Shown: positions 24,194-32,968, numbered from the stretch's first letter. The stretch is 64,000 nucleotides of DNA from Haemophilus sp. C1 (GCF_001276515.1 NZ_LDVZ01000007.1:1-64000), one strand, 5' to 3'. Translations and numbers: made by a program. The notes: generated by a model not told the origin, from the sequence alone.

Positions 24194-24666
24194 ATTTTCT
24201 GTATATCACCCTCAAAAATTAATGATTCCCAGTTTTCCAAATAGACTTTTACTCGGGTTGGTTCGTCCCATACTGGTTCTTTTGCGTAATGGATCTGCAC
24301 GTTATTACCGTCTTTTTTCGACACAACACGTTCAGTGAGTTGGATTTCGAAACTAATATCTGCGGTGTTGTTATTGTTGTAATCCACCTGGAATTTAAAT
24401 GCGTTCTCTCGAATTTGTGGATTTTCTAATATTTCAGGTTGATTTGTGCGGAGATAAGCCATCATTGGCACAATCAAGGTGGCAATATCGCCTGCATAAT
24501 CAGTCACTACAACATTGAGTGTATAACGATATTCAAAACTAAATGATGCGGCACCTGTTGCGACGATTTGCCCACCGTCCACATAAAGTTGTAGATGGTC
24601 GGGATTTTTTACAAAATCGGGATGGCTTTGTTCAAGTATTTTGCGCAGTTGGTTGGGCTTTTTCAT
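24190..24666 (-). CDS. R: Tail completion protein gpR
   Basis: A 158-residue P2 gpR-like protein (MKKPNQLRKILEQ, then LQLYVDGGQIVATGAASFSF and LNVVVTDYAGDIATLIVP). I start it at 24666, overlapping the stop of the upstream zinc-finger gene, because this aligns with the P2 R start; the frame is open 17 codons further back. Confidence 0.9.
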   Translation of the reverse strand: MKKPNQLRKILEQSHPDFVKNPDHLQLYVDGGQIVATGAASFSFEYRYTLNVVVTDYAGDIATLIVPMMAYLRTNQPEILENPQIRENAFKFQVDYNNNNTADISFEIQLTERVVSKKDGNNVQIHYAKEPVWDEPTRVKVYLENWESLIFEGDIQKI

Positions 24667-24878
24667 TTTCGAAAATTCCGTTGTTGCATTTCGAATCTTT
24701 GTTGGCAAGTCAAGCAACGTGTTACACCTTGAATCATTTGTCTGCGTTTTTCTGGGATGGGGGCATCACAATCTTCACAATAAAGGCGGCTTACTGCTTT
24801 AAAAGTGCGGTGTTTTTTCAGGGCGATTTCACGTTGCATTTCTTCAAGCTGTTGTGCTCGGTCGAATTGATCTGTCAT
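24663..24878 (-). CDS. TraR/DksA-type zinc-finger protein
   Basis: A 71-residue protein with the C4 finger C34-x2-C37 ... C55-x2-C58 of the DksA/TraR family (RLYCEDCDAPIPEKRRQ, RCLTCQQ). Short phage members can bind the RNA polymerase secondary channel. It lies between Rz1 and R and overlaps both, as in many P2-like phages. Whether it alters host stringent-type regulation is unknown. Confidence 0.85.
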   Translation of the reverse strand: MTDQFDRAQQLEEMQREIALKKHRTFKAVSRLYCEDCDAPIPEKRRQMIQGVTRCLTCQQRFEMQQRNFRK

Positions 24879-25138
24879 GGCTGTTCCTTTTTATTAAATT
24901 CATCCATGCATTTTTTTAAACTCGAGTTTTCAATGATGCATAAATCAAGGTGGTGCTGTGTCTGTAAATAGGCTTCAGCTAATTCGCCATTGGTGCGAAT
25001 TTGTGGCGAATACGCGCTGCACTCCGTGGTTTGCGGGCAAAGAATCGGTGATTTAATGACTTCCTGCTGAGTTGAGCACGCGTTTAACATCATCAGGCAA
25101 AGGGCGGTCAGCCCAATCTTGGTTTGATTTAAGTACAT
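24875..25138 (-). CDS. Rz1-like spanin lipoprotein
   Basis: An 87-residue lipoprotein with a signal ending LMMLNAC at the lipobox, followed by STQQEV. It overlaps the 3' end of the Rz-like gene in another frame, the usual nested spanin arrangement (P2 lysB/lysC). It should be the outer-membrane subunit that fuses the membranes in the last step of lysis. Confidence 0.82.
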   Translation of the reverse strand: MYLNQTKIGLTALCLMMLNACSTQQEVIKSPILCPQTTECSAYSPQIRTNGELAEAYLQTQHHLDLCIIENSSLKKCMDEFNKKEQP

Positions 25139-25403
25139 TTTTTAAATCCTGTGTTTGTTGATTTTGGTTTGCTTTGAGGTTGTTTACGGCTTGGATAAGC
25201 TGTGCTTGCTGTTCGGCAAAATTTTGAACGCTATGATTTAACTCAATGTAAGAGTTTTGCCATTTTAGTTTTAGCTGTTCTTCTTTGAGCATTTCTTTTC
25301 GCCAATAATTAGCCTCAAATCCCAGAAAAATAATGAGGAGTACAAGCAGTATTGGCCCGATAAGTAAAATGCCTCGTTCTTTGGCGGTTAAGAAATTAAA
25401 CAT
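25053..25403 (-). CDS. Rz-like spanin (inner membrane)
   Basis: A 116-residue protein with an N-terminal membrane span (about residues 13-30, ILLIGPILLVLLIIFLGF) and a coiled-coil periplasmic region (LKLKWQNSYIELNHSVQNF, LIQAVNNLKANQNQQTQDL). It starts 16 bases inside the end of the endolysin gene and contains the start of Rz1. Confidence 0.82.
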   Translation of the reverse strand: MFNFLTAKERGILLIGPILLVLLIIFLGFEANYWRKEMLKEEQLKLKWQNSYIELNHSVQNFAEQQAQLIQAVNNLKANQNQQTQDLKNVLKSNQDWADRPLPDDVKRVLNSAGSH

Positions 25404-25906
25404 AGGTTTTTCTCCTTTTGACGGCGTTCAATTAATCCTTTTAGCGGTTTTCCTGCTGCGTAAATCCAACGCTCAAACTGACTGCACATAGCTTTGTTGT
25501 AGCCTTGGCGTGCCATTTTAAAAAGTGAGCTATTTTTTAATTTGCCACATCCTACGTTAAAGGTGATGGACACTAAGGCATCAAATGCGCCTTGTGGCAT
25601 GGTTTGCCCGTTGGCATATTGATTAACGCATTTTTCTGATTGTTTAATGCCCTTTACGTATAACTCGGCAATTTCTTGTAAGGTGTAAATTTTATTTCGG
25701 TCGATTTTTTCAACGGCATCGGTTATGCCTATGCCGACTGTTAAAACATCAGCAGGGCATTGATAGGGCTGTTTCATGCAACCCTCGGCATTGCCAATCA
25801 GTAACAAGCCTTTTTCTGATGTTCGAATTTCATTCCCATGAGTGGCAATCACCAGTCCAACAACGGCAGATATGGCGCAGATGTATTTGGCAGAACGTTT
25901 AATCAT
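25388..25906 (-). CDS. lys: SAR-type endolysin (GH24 lysozyme)
   Basis: A 172-residue lysozyme. Residues 8-24 (YICAISAVVGLVIATHG) are a weakly hydrophobic, Ala/Gly/Ser-rich signal-anchor-release segment. The catalytic triad fits the E-8-(D/C)-5-T pattern: E41, C50 and T56, so a Cys replaces the usual Asp. It is released from the membrane when the holin collapses the potential. It overlaps the holin by 8 bases and Rz by 16. Confidence 0.88.
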   Translation of the reverse strand: MIKRSAKYICAISAVVGLVIATHGNEIRTSEKGLLLIGNAEGCMKQPYQCPADVLTVGIGITDAVEKIDRNKIYTLQEIAELYVKGIKQSEKCVNQYANGQTMPQGAFDALVSITFNVGCGKLKNSSLFKMARQGYNKAMCSQFERWIYAAGKPLKGLIERRQKEKNLCLIS

Positions 25907-26120
25907 GATGATGGATCCGTTGTTCGAGTTCTTTTTCTTTTAATTCAAAATCTTTTTTCTTGTAATACCAATTCACAAGAAAGGTGGCGACACCAATCAC
26001 AATACCTGTAACCGATGCGACATCAGCCCAATTTACATTTGAGAACATATCGGCAATGCGTCCAATCAAAAAGGCGAATATTCCTGATATGTAAGATGCT
26101 TTTGATGGTGTGTCGTGCAT
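25899..26120 (-). CDS. hol: HP1-type holin
   Basis: A 73-residue holin from the ATG at 26120 (GGAG upstream): MHDTPSKASYISGIFAFLIG, a hydrophobic segment, a second span (VASVTGIVIGVATFLVNWYY) and a charged tail ending RIHHHD. It resembles the HP1 holin family. It lies between X and the endolysin, matching P2 gene order (X-Y-K). Confidence 0.82.
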   Translation of the reverse strand: MHDTPSKASYISGIFAFLIGRIADMFSNVNWADVASVTGIVIGVATFLVNWYYKKKDFELKEKELEQRIHHHD

Positions 26121-26121
26121 A

Positions 26122-26331
26122 TCAGCTCCAAAGTTGAATTGTGTCATTTGCTACACTGATTTTTTCTGTATCGGCATCTGGCAATATGACAGGAGTGCCA
26201 ATGGGAATAATGGGCTTATCCATTAAATGCGGATTGAGTTCGCATGTTATTTCGAGCAAGCCTTCACTTCGTCCAAAATGGCGATAAAGGATGGCATCTA
26301 AATTGTCATTTTGTTGTGCGTAAACTTGCAT
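26122..26331 (-). CDS. X: Tail protein gpX
   Basis: A 69-residue P2 gpX-like protein with a LysM-like fold (VYAQQNDNLDAILYRHFGRSEG, NPHLMDKPIIPIGTPVILPD). The start overlaps the L stop by one base. Length matches P2 X (67). Confidence 0.9.
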   Translation of the reverse strand: MQVYAQQNDNLDAILYRHFGRSEGLLEITCELNPHLMDKPIIPIGTPVILPDADTEKISVANDTIQLWS

Positions 26332-26837
26332 TAGATTAACTCCGCATCGACGCGTTTTCTGCCCAATATGTCGCTAATCGCAAAGCGAGCATCACGGCGT
26401 AATTCATCTATGCTGTCTTTGAGTTGCGCCATTTTCTTTTCGCCATCGTTGGTGCTGTCGTAGCTTGCATAGCGTTCATAGAGATTTGCCAGTGCCAAGC
26501 AACTTACCGCACGTTTATAACGATAAATCAGCACGCTTTCGCCATTGATTGATGGGGCAGTGATCTGTTCTAAACTGTCGCGTTTGCTTTGTGTTTTAAA
26601 CGTGGAGAGTTCCGCATTGACGCTCGCCATTCCTTCAATTAAGGCATCTTGTAAACGTTGTGTGGTAATGGTGCCGTCTGCACGATATTGATTGCGAAAT
26701 TGGGAAAGTGACATATCGGGGAAGAAACCGTCATTACTGATAATGTCATCTGACGTATCGTAATCATTTAACTGTTGCTGCACTTCGCCCATTTCATAAT
26801 CAGGGGCAAGTTTGACTGATATTGCGCCGTCGCTCAT
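26331..26837 (-). CDS. L: Head completion protein gpL
   Basis: A 168-residue P2 gpL-like head completion protein (FPDMSLSQFRNQYRADGTIT, RYKRAVSCLALANLYERYAS). It closes the filled head before tail joining. Length matches P2 L (169). A 124-base gap separates it from M. Confidence 0.9.
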   Translation of the reverse strand: MSDGAISVKLAPDYEMGEVQQQLNDYDTSDDIISNDGFFPDMSLSQFRNQYRADGTITTQRLQDALIEGMASVNAELSTFKTQSKRDSLEQITAPSINGESVLIYRYKRAVSCLALANLYERYASYDSTNDGEKKMAQLKDSIDELRRDARFAISDILGRKRVDAELI

Positions 26838-26961
26838 TGATTTACCCTTATAAAAAAAGTCGGGTGAGGATTAAATTAAGCACGGCCAATAAATCCGTCA
26901 GAATTTGACCGCACTTTTAATCCGCCCGACGGCTGCGTGGTTTGCTCTTTACCAAAACCGA

Positions 26962-27612
26962 TTATTCATCGGCTTTGTTTAATTGCTTACGTAATTTTTT
27001 AATATCGCCTTTCACGCCAATTTTCTGATCTAAACCCAAAGCACGTTCTAAATATGCCAGTGCTTGTTCAGGGTTCTTTTCAACCAATAACAAGCCCAAT
27101 TCACGCAATAATCGCGCACGGCTTTCATCGGGCATATCGCAATCAGCGGTGATGCGTTGAACTTGCTCTAAGTAAGCCACTTCGAACGGTTTATTGGCGG
27201 CTTGTGCGGCTTTGGCTTGGTCGGCAAATTCTTCTGCCAACAAGGTGCCAAGTGTTCGGGTAAATGGCTCGGGTAAGCGTAAATCATGAAATACGGCATA
27301 ATCGGCAATCTGTAAGGCGAGATGATATTCGCCACAGTCAATCGCCCACACGCACCATGTCATTAAGACATTATCTTGTTTGCCACTTCCGACCGATAAC
27401 GCCCCTTCAATCCATGGTAGATAGTCAGGCAAAATTTGCTTTTTAAATGCGCCTTTGCGTTCCGTTGATTGGATGTTTTTCAAATCCTTTCGATGTCTCG
27501 CAAGAATACGGCACATTTTTTCATATTCCGTAAAATCGCTTAGATCTTCGGTTTCTGCCGCATTAGCAATAGCGGCAGAAACTTCCAGAAAATGGCGTTT
27601 GGTTGGGCGCAT
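26962..27612 (-). CDS. M: Terminase small subunit gpM
   Basis: A 216-residue P2 gpM-like terminase endonuclease subunit (LPDYLPWIEGALSVGSGKQD, TWCVWAIDCGEYHLALQIADYA). It cuts at cos together with the large subunit. The C-terminal part has TPR-like helices (NPEQALAYLERALGLDQ). It lies 11 bases after N. Confidence 0.9.
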   Translation of the reverse strand: MRPTKRHFLEVSAAIANAAETEDLSDFTEYEKMCRILARHRKDLKNIQSTERKGAFKKQILPDYLPWIEGALSVGSGKQDNVLMTWCVWAIDCGEYHLALQIADYAVFHDLRLPEPFTRTLGTLLAEEFADQAKAAQAANKPFEVAYLEQVQRITADCDMPDESRARLLRELGLLLVEKNPEQALAYLERALGLDQKIGVKGDIKKLRKQLNKADE

Positions 27613-27623
27613 TATTGATTCCG

Positions 27624-28673
27624 TTATGCGGCCACAGGCGAAATAGGCGCAGGTGCCTCAAGAATGGTGATATTTTTCGCCATGGCGACTGCCTCGTAGT
27701 TTTCCACAACATAGGCTTCGTTTGACGATAAATAATCTTCCACACGATTGCGTTCAGGCACATCTTTTAAGTGACGGCGCACTTTGCCTTCCTGCACGTA
27801 GATTGACAAGTTGTCTAGCGATGTGACTAACACTGTGCCTTTCGGGAAGAATGGAACAGATACGGCTTGTAACCCGCCCACACGTTTTTGGCTAATGACG
27901 GTATCGCCTGCCAAAATTTCACTTGGTTTTTCTTGGTTGATTAATGGGAAATATTTATCGGCTAATAAGTCGCTACCCATAATTGCAACCAGTTTAGTGT
28001 CGTCACGATATTGTGCTGGGATGAAATCTTCTTTTAATGCAAAAACAAGGGCATTAAGGTTTTTATAGGTTTTACCTGCACCGATTTCGATTTTGCCACT
28101 GCTTTTTTCAATTTCTTTTAATACACGGGCTTTGGCTTTATCTTCGATTTGGACTAACCAACCCTTATTCACATCTTGCAATAATGGATGTTCAGTGCGG
28201 TTTGTGGTTGCGGCTGCACTTGTGCCATTCCAACCGATCATGATACGGTCTAATGCAATGCGTTCTGCTTTGAGTTTGCCAATGCGTGCAGCGAAATCAG
28301 GGAATTTTGCCCAACTGTCTAAGGTTGCATAATTTAAATGCGTGTCAAAGTTGGTTTGTTCGCAAGAATAGGTGTTTTCTTGCAAGCTGTGAATGTCTGT
28401 GGTTTCACGTGCTTTAGTGTTAGTGTCGGTGCGGCTTGCCACAGGAGAAAGCACGCCTAAACGCAATGCGGAACCTTTCATTTCTTGCACCATGACGACA
28501 TTGATGCGTTTCAAGAAATCAGAACTTTCAAGCACAGCATTTTCTAATTTTTGTTGAATAGTTGGCTCAACGGTAAACTGACCGCCATTTGCGATAAAAG
28601 CAACATCTTCGCCGTTATCTTGTGCAACACCAGCTACATAAGCATTAAATTTTTGTTTGGTAAATTTATTCAT
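27624..28673 (-). CDS. N: Major capsid protein gpN
   Basis: A 349-residue P2 gpN-like capsid protein, HK97-fold family (FTKQKFNAYVAGVAQDNG, SSDFLKRINVVMVQEMKG, ENTYSCEQTNFDTHLNYATLD). P2 N is 357 residues and is cleaved at the N-terminus by the O protease. It lies between O and M as in P2. Confidence 0.95.
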   Translation of the reverse strand: MNKFTKQKFNAYVAGVAQDNGEDVAFIANGGQFTVEPTIQQKLENAVLESSDFLKRINVVMVQEMKGSALRLGVLSPVASRTDTNTKARETTDIHSLQENTYSCEQTNFDTHLNYATLDSWAKFPDFAARIGKLKAERIALDRIMIGWNGTSAAATTNRTEHPLLQDVNKGWLVQIEDKAKARVLKEIEKSSGKIEIGAGKTYKNLNALVFALKEDFIPAQYRDDTKLVAIMGSDLLADKYFPLINQEKPSEILAGDTVISQKRVGGLQAVSVPFFPKGTVLVTSLDNLSIYVQEGKVRRHLKDVPERNRVEDYLSSNEAYVVENYEAVAMAKNITILEAPAPISPVAA

Positions 28674-28694
28674 TTGGTTTTTTCCTAAGATAAA

Positions 28695-29510
28695 TTAAAA
28701 GAAGCGGCCATCAGTTTCAGGTTGTTCACCGTAAACTAAAGGGCGAGGATTTTCGGGTTCAACCGGCTTTTTGAGTTCTGCAAAGGTTGCTTGGATTTCC
28801 GCATTACCTGCTTTCATTTCTTCGATTTCGGCTTGTTGTTTGGCTAAATCGTCAGAAAGTGCGGTTAATTTTTCCAAGGTTTCTTTGGTTTGTTCCGCTA
28901 AAAGCTCAATGGCTTGTGTTTGATCAGCAAAGCGTTCATCGTCTGATTTTTCTTTTTTCGCAAATAATCCTTTAATTTTTTCAAAGATGCTTTGTGTTTC
29001 TTCCACAAATTCCAATTCAGTTTCAATAGCAGCAGTGAAAAGGTTTTCTGATTTTTCTTTGCGGTTATTAAGTGGATTCGCACTTGCGCCAGCAGAAAAG
29101 ACCAACATTTCGGTGCCAAGGCTTGCTGGATTATCAGTTACAGCTAAACCAACTAAGTAAGCCTCGCCAGTGTCAGCAAAATTCGGATCACACTCAATAG
29201 AGGTGTAGATTTTTTGACGCTCTTTATTCAGTTTGATTAAATCGTCTGTTGGATCGATTTTAGCTAATAACTGCAATTTACCTTCTTCGGTTTCTTCTGT
29301 TTTTAAGGCTAAAACATCCCCATAACATTTAGCGTGAGGTTCATCGCTTTCATACCAACGTAATTTGATATGTTCTAGGTTAATGCGTGCACCGTATTTT
29401 TTTGGATCATAATTTGCCGCCATTTGTTCAATCCAAGTACGATTGATTGAGCGACCGTCAGTAGTTGCACCTTCTGTTGCGACTACAAACCATTTTGAAG
29501 TTTTTGCCAT
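28695..29510 (-). CDS. O: Capsid scaffold and protease gpO
   Basis: A 271-residue P2 gpO-like protein. The N-terminal serine protease shows D18, H47 (INLEHIK) and S104 (IYTSIE), matching the P2 triad positions closely. Residues 190-245 are a scaffold coiled coil (LAEQTKETLEKLTALSDDL). It directs capsid assembly and then cleaves itself and N. It is divergent from P with an Ogr-type site between them. Confidence 0.92.
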   Translation of the reverse strand: MAKTSKWFVVATEGATTDGRSINRTWIEQMAANYDPKKYGARINLEHIKLRWYESDEPHAKCYGDVLALKTEETEEGKLQLLAKIDPTDDLIKLNKERQKIYTSIECDPNFADTGEAYLVGLAVTDNPASLGTEMLVFSAGASANPLNNRKEKSENLFTAAIETELEFVEETQSIFEKIKGLFAKKEKSDDERFADQTQAIELLAEQTKETLEKLTALSDDLAKQQAEIEEMKAGNAEIQATFAELKKPVEPENPRPLVYGEQPETDGRFF

Positions 29511-29589
29511 TGCTTATCCTTTGTTTGGTTTGATTCAATGATTATCGCTATTCTGAAAGGTTTAATTTTGGTGGTCTATGAGTTGCTTT

Positions 29590-29608
29590 TGTTGTATGTC
29601 GATTCACA
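29590..29608. promoter_or_regulatory. Candidate Ogr-binding dyad shared by late promoters PO and PP
   Basis: TTTTGT-N13-ACAGAG: TGT at 29590-29592 and ACA at 29606-29608, centred at 29599. Placed at -55 it predicts starts near 29544 toward O and near 29654 toward P. TATTAT at 29643-29648 is an ideal -10 for P, and TAGCGAT on the minus strand (29544-29550) is a fair one for O. One symmetric site can serve both directions. Confidence 0.7.
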
Positions 29609-29674
29609 GAGCAAGCGGAAAGACTAACATTCGCCCCCTTTCTATTATGCGGTTGTAAATAGAAAGGATTAGGA

Positions 29675-31398
29675 ATGGACGAACAAGTTATTAATCAACC
29701 TTCCCCCGAAGTGACGGCGGAAATCAAACGTAAAGCACAGCAGATGTATTTCAGTGGTTATAAAATCGCTGAAATTTCACGCCAGTTAAATATTCCTGCA
29801 TCAACGATAGCCAGTTGGAAAGACAGAGAAAAGTGGGACGATATTGCGCCTGTCGGTCGGGTGGAATTAGCACTTGAGACAAGATTAAATTTGCTGATTG
29901 CGAAAGAAGAAAAGAGCGGTTCAGATTACAAAGAAATTGATTTGCTTGGTCGCCAAATGGAACGGATGGCGAGAGTGAAAAAATATTCTTTTGGTGATGG
30001 TAACGAAGTAGATTTAAACCCGAAACTGGCGAACCGCAACAAGGGCGACCGGAAGAAAACCGAACCCAATGCCATTGATCAGGAACAAGAAGAATTGCTG
30101 ATTAATGGCTTTCTTGATGGGATGTTTAATTATCAGCGAATTTGGCACAAGGCGAAAGAACACCGAATCAGAAATATTTTAAAAAGCCGACAAATCGGGG
30201 CGACGTATTATTTTGCTCAGGAAGCCTTTGTTGATGCTTTGACTACTGGTAACAATCAGATTTTCTTATCTGCCAGTAAAAAACAAGCCTTACAGTTTCG
30301 TTCGTACATTGTGAACTATGCTAAGCGGACGGCAGATGTAGATTTAAAGGGCGAAACCATTCGCTTACCAAATGGTGCGGAATTGATTTTTTTGGGAACG
30401 AATTCTGCTACAGCTCAATCCTACCACGGCAATTTATATTTTGATGAAATTTTCTGGGTTACTAAATTTGAAGAGATTCGTAAAGTGGCATCTGCTATGG
30501 CGTCTCAAAAAATGTATCGCCAAACTTACTTTTCTACGCCTTCTACAATTGCCCATTCGGCTTATGCTTTTTTTCTGGCAAAGCTTTCAATCGAGATCGC
30601 CCAAAATCAGAAAAAGTTGAAATTGATATTTCTCATGAAAATTTAAAAAACGGGAAATTTTGTGCAGATAGCCAATGGAAACAAATTGTGAGTATTTATG
30701 ATGCGATGGAGGGGGGCTGTACTCTTTTCGACATTAATAATTTGATTGCAGAAAACAGTAAAGCTGAATTTGAACAATTATATCTATGTCAATTCGCTGA
30801 TGATAACACGTCAGCATTTAAATTTGGCGATCTGCAACTTTGCCAGGTGGATAGCTTGGAAGAATGGCATGATTACAAGCCATTTTATCAACGCCCATTC
30901 GGCAATCGTGAAGTGTGGTTAGGTTATGACCCTGCTTTTACTGGCGATCGTGCAGCCTTAGGGATTGTTGCACCGCCGAAAGTGGAAGGGGGCGATTATC
31001 GCGTTTTACATAAACAAACTTTTCACGGTATGGATTACGAAACTCAAGCAAGTCGCATTAAGCAGTTTTGCGATGATTACAACGTGACTCGCATCGTGAT
31101 TGATAAAACGGGGATGGGATCGGGCGTTTATCAGGAAGTGAAAAAATTTTATCCAATGGCGCAGGGCCTAGAGTATAACGCTGATCTTAAAAATGAAATG
31201 GTGTTAAAAACACAAAACTTAATTCAGAAACGTCGCCTTAAATTTGATAGTGGAGACAATGACATCGTGAGTAGTTTTATGACGGTGAAAAAACGCATTA
31301 CTGGCACAGGGAAAATTACTTATGTTTCGGACCGTTCGGAAGATGCAAGCCACGGCGATGTATCAAGCAACAAATCAACAATATTTACCTTTGAATAG
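29675..31398 (+). pseudogene. P: Terminase large subunit gpP, frameshifted
   Basis: A P2 gpP-like packaging ATPase of about 575 residues. It has an N-terminal HTH (KIAEISRQLNIPASTIASW), an ATPase core (ILKSRQIGATYYFAQEA, then YFDEIFW) and a nuclease domain (WLGYDPAFTGDRAALGI). The frame breaks at a run of seven T (30568-30574): frame 1 ends at 30646, and FSGKAFNRDRPKSEK continues in the next frame. One more T restores it. The last 15 or so residues also look unlike the usual family ending, so a second lesion is possible. Confidence 0.87.
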
Positions 31399-31407
31399 GA
31401 TTACCAA

Positions 31408-32418
31408 ATGAGCAAAAAATCAAAAAAATCAACCGCACTTTCTACGGGGAATCAAGCACAGGCGTTCAGCTTTGGAGAGCCTATTCCAGTAATTGACCGT
31501 GCAGAAGTACTGAATTATTTCGAAAGCGTGGTGATGTATGAAAAATATTACAATCCGCCAATTAATTTAAGTTACTTGGCTAAAGCCTTAAATGCCTCAG
31601 CACATCATAATAGTGCGATTACCGTGAAGAAAAATATTTTACTTTCAACATGCAAAACCACCGCACTTTTACCTCGTACCCAATTAGAAAAACTGGTGCA
31701 AGATTACTTGGTCTTTGGCAATGCTTATGTTGAGAAAACTGTAAATTCGTTTGGTAAAGTCGTATCACTCAAATCCCCTCTTGCTAAATATATGCGTATC
31801 GGTGTTGAAACAGGTGTGTTTTATCAGATTGTGAATGGATTTGATGAATATGAATTTAAAAAAGGTTCTGTCTTTAACTTGATTAATCCCGATGTGAATC
31901 AAGAGATTTATGGCGTGCCAGAATATTTGGCAGCGTTACAATCTGCTTTTTTAAATGAAAGTGCCACATTGTTCCGCCGTAAATATTATTTGAATGGCGC
32001 GCATGCTGGGTCAATCATTTATATGACTGACCCAACACAGAACCAAGACGATATTGAAGCAATCAAAACGCAAATCAGACAAACGAAAGGCACTGGCAAC
32101 TTTAAAAATTTATTTGTGTATATTCCAAACGGAAAGAAAGACGGGATGCAAGTTATTCCGTTGTCTGATGCTATTGCTAAAGATGACTTCCTAAACATTA
32201 AGAACGCAAGCCGTGATGATGTGTTAGCCGCACACCGTGTGCCACCTCAATTAATGGGGATTGTACCTAACAATACTGGCGGATTTGGTGACGTTGAAAA
32301 GGCAACGCGAGTGTTTTTTATTAATGAGATAATCCCATTGCAAGAACGATTGAAAGAGATTAATAGTTGGGTAGGGGAAGAAGTGATCACGTTCTCTGAT
32401 TACAAATTGCTAAATTAG
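31408..32418 (+). CDS. Q: Portal protein gpQ
   Basis: A 336-residue P2 gpQ-like portal (FSFGEPIPVIDRAEVLNYFE, YYNPPINLSYLAKALNASAHH, DVLAAHRVPPQLMGI). The dodecameric portal is the DNA entry ring. P2 Q is 344 residues. It lies 9 bases after P and ends before a strong terminator. Confidence 0.94.
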   Translation: MSKKSKKSTALSTGNQAQAFSFGEPIPVIDRAEVLNYFESVVMYEKYYNPPINLSYLAKALNASAHHNSAITVKKNILLSTCKTTALLPRTQLEKLVQDYLVFGNAYVEKTVNSFGKVVSLKSPLAKYMRIGVETGVFYQIVNGFDEYEFKKGSVFNLINPDVNQEIYGVPEYLAALQSAFLNESATLFRRKYYLNGAHAGSIIYMTDPTQNQDDIEAIKTQIRQTKGTGNFKNLFVYIPNGKKDGMQVIPLSDAIAKDDFLNIKNASRDDVLAAHRVPPQLMGIVPNNTGGFGDVEKATRVFFINEIIPLQERLKEINSWVGEEVITFSDYKLLN

Positions 32419-32438
32419 ATCCTTTCAAAAATAAACAG

Positions 32439-32460
32439 CCCGCAGAAATGCGGGTTTTTT
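32439..32460 (+). terminator. Terminator of the P-Q operon
   Basis: CCCGCA-GAAA-TGCGGG (32439-32454) is followed by six T. It lies 20 bases after the portal stop codon. Confidence 0.88.
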
Positions 32461-32917
32461 ATTGCTCAAAGAGCTGTTTTTGTCCTATATAGTATTAGTA
32501 CCGCCCCAGTATATTATATCAAATCAATCAATATGACAAATCTTAAATCCTTATTTCAGCCCGATTTTTCGCCCAATTGTACGCATGAAAAATCGCAGTC
32601 AAACCCTCGCCACGCTCGCACACTAAAGATGTCGATTTCAACGCAATTTTAGATCCTTTACAAAGCCTTTTCAGTAATAGCGCCTTTCGGATCCTTTATT
32701 TCAGATCTTTTAACGCAAACAAACGCAGAAAAGTGAAAAATCAGATCTTTTGGTAAGCAAAAAAAGTTATGTGTCTAGATGTGTCGTTAGTGTGGCGTGG
32801 AGTGCGATTTTTTTTATGGTATATTAAAAGTGTTACAGTTTTGATTGATTGGATAACTGATTGAATTATTTGTTATTTATTTTCTTAATGGCTACCAACT
32901 GTTCACAGTTTGCATAA
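32461..32917. other. Non-coding right end of the prophage (attP arm / cos candidate region)
   Basis: I see no gene here. The stretch holds clustered octamers GATCCTTT (32652-32659, 32690-32697) and GATCTTTT (32704-32711, 32744-32751), the last two within an 11-base repeat TCAGATCTTTT 40 bases apart. Another GATCCTTT overlaps the end of Q (32418-32425). Such repeats beside attR could be integrase arm sites or part of cos, which in P2 lies near this end. Neither is proven. Confidence 0.5.
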
Positions 32918-32968
32918 CTCCAAAACCGGGTGTTGGGAGTTCGAGCCTCTCCGCCCCTGCCATTAAAA
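32918..32968 (+). repeat. attR core, 51-bp direct repeat
   Basis: Identical to 102-152. It is the displaced 3' part of the original tRNA-Trp and can no longer form a tRNA because the 5' half is missing. It marks the right end of the prophage, 128 bases before anmK. Confidence 0.93.

Larger units (their letters stand above)
102..32968. mobile_element. P2/HP1-type prophage in tRNA-Trp
   Basis: About 32.9 kb between two identical 51-bp repeats. It encodes a tyrosine integrase, a rolling-circle initiator of the P2 gpA family, an Ogr-type activator, a repressor, and P2-like capsid, portal, terminase, lysis, tail, baseplate and fibre genes. Portal Q and terminase P are divergent from scaffold O and capsid N, as in P2. 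Four late genes (D, FII, T, P) carry nonsense or frameshift lesions, so it is probably not able to form virions as it stands. From memory HP1 uses a tRNA-Leu site, so the tRNA-Trp site sets this element apart. Confidence 0.93.
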
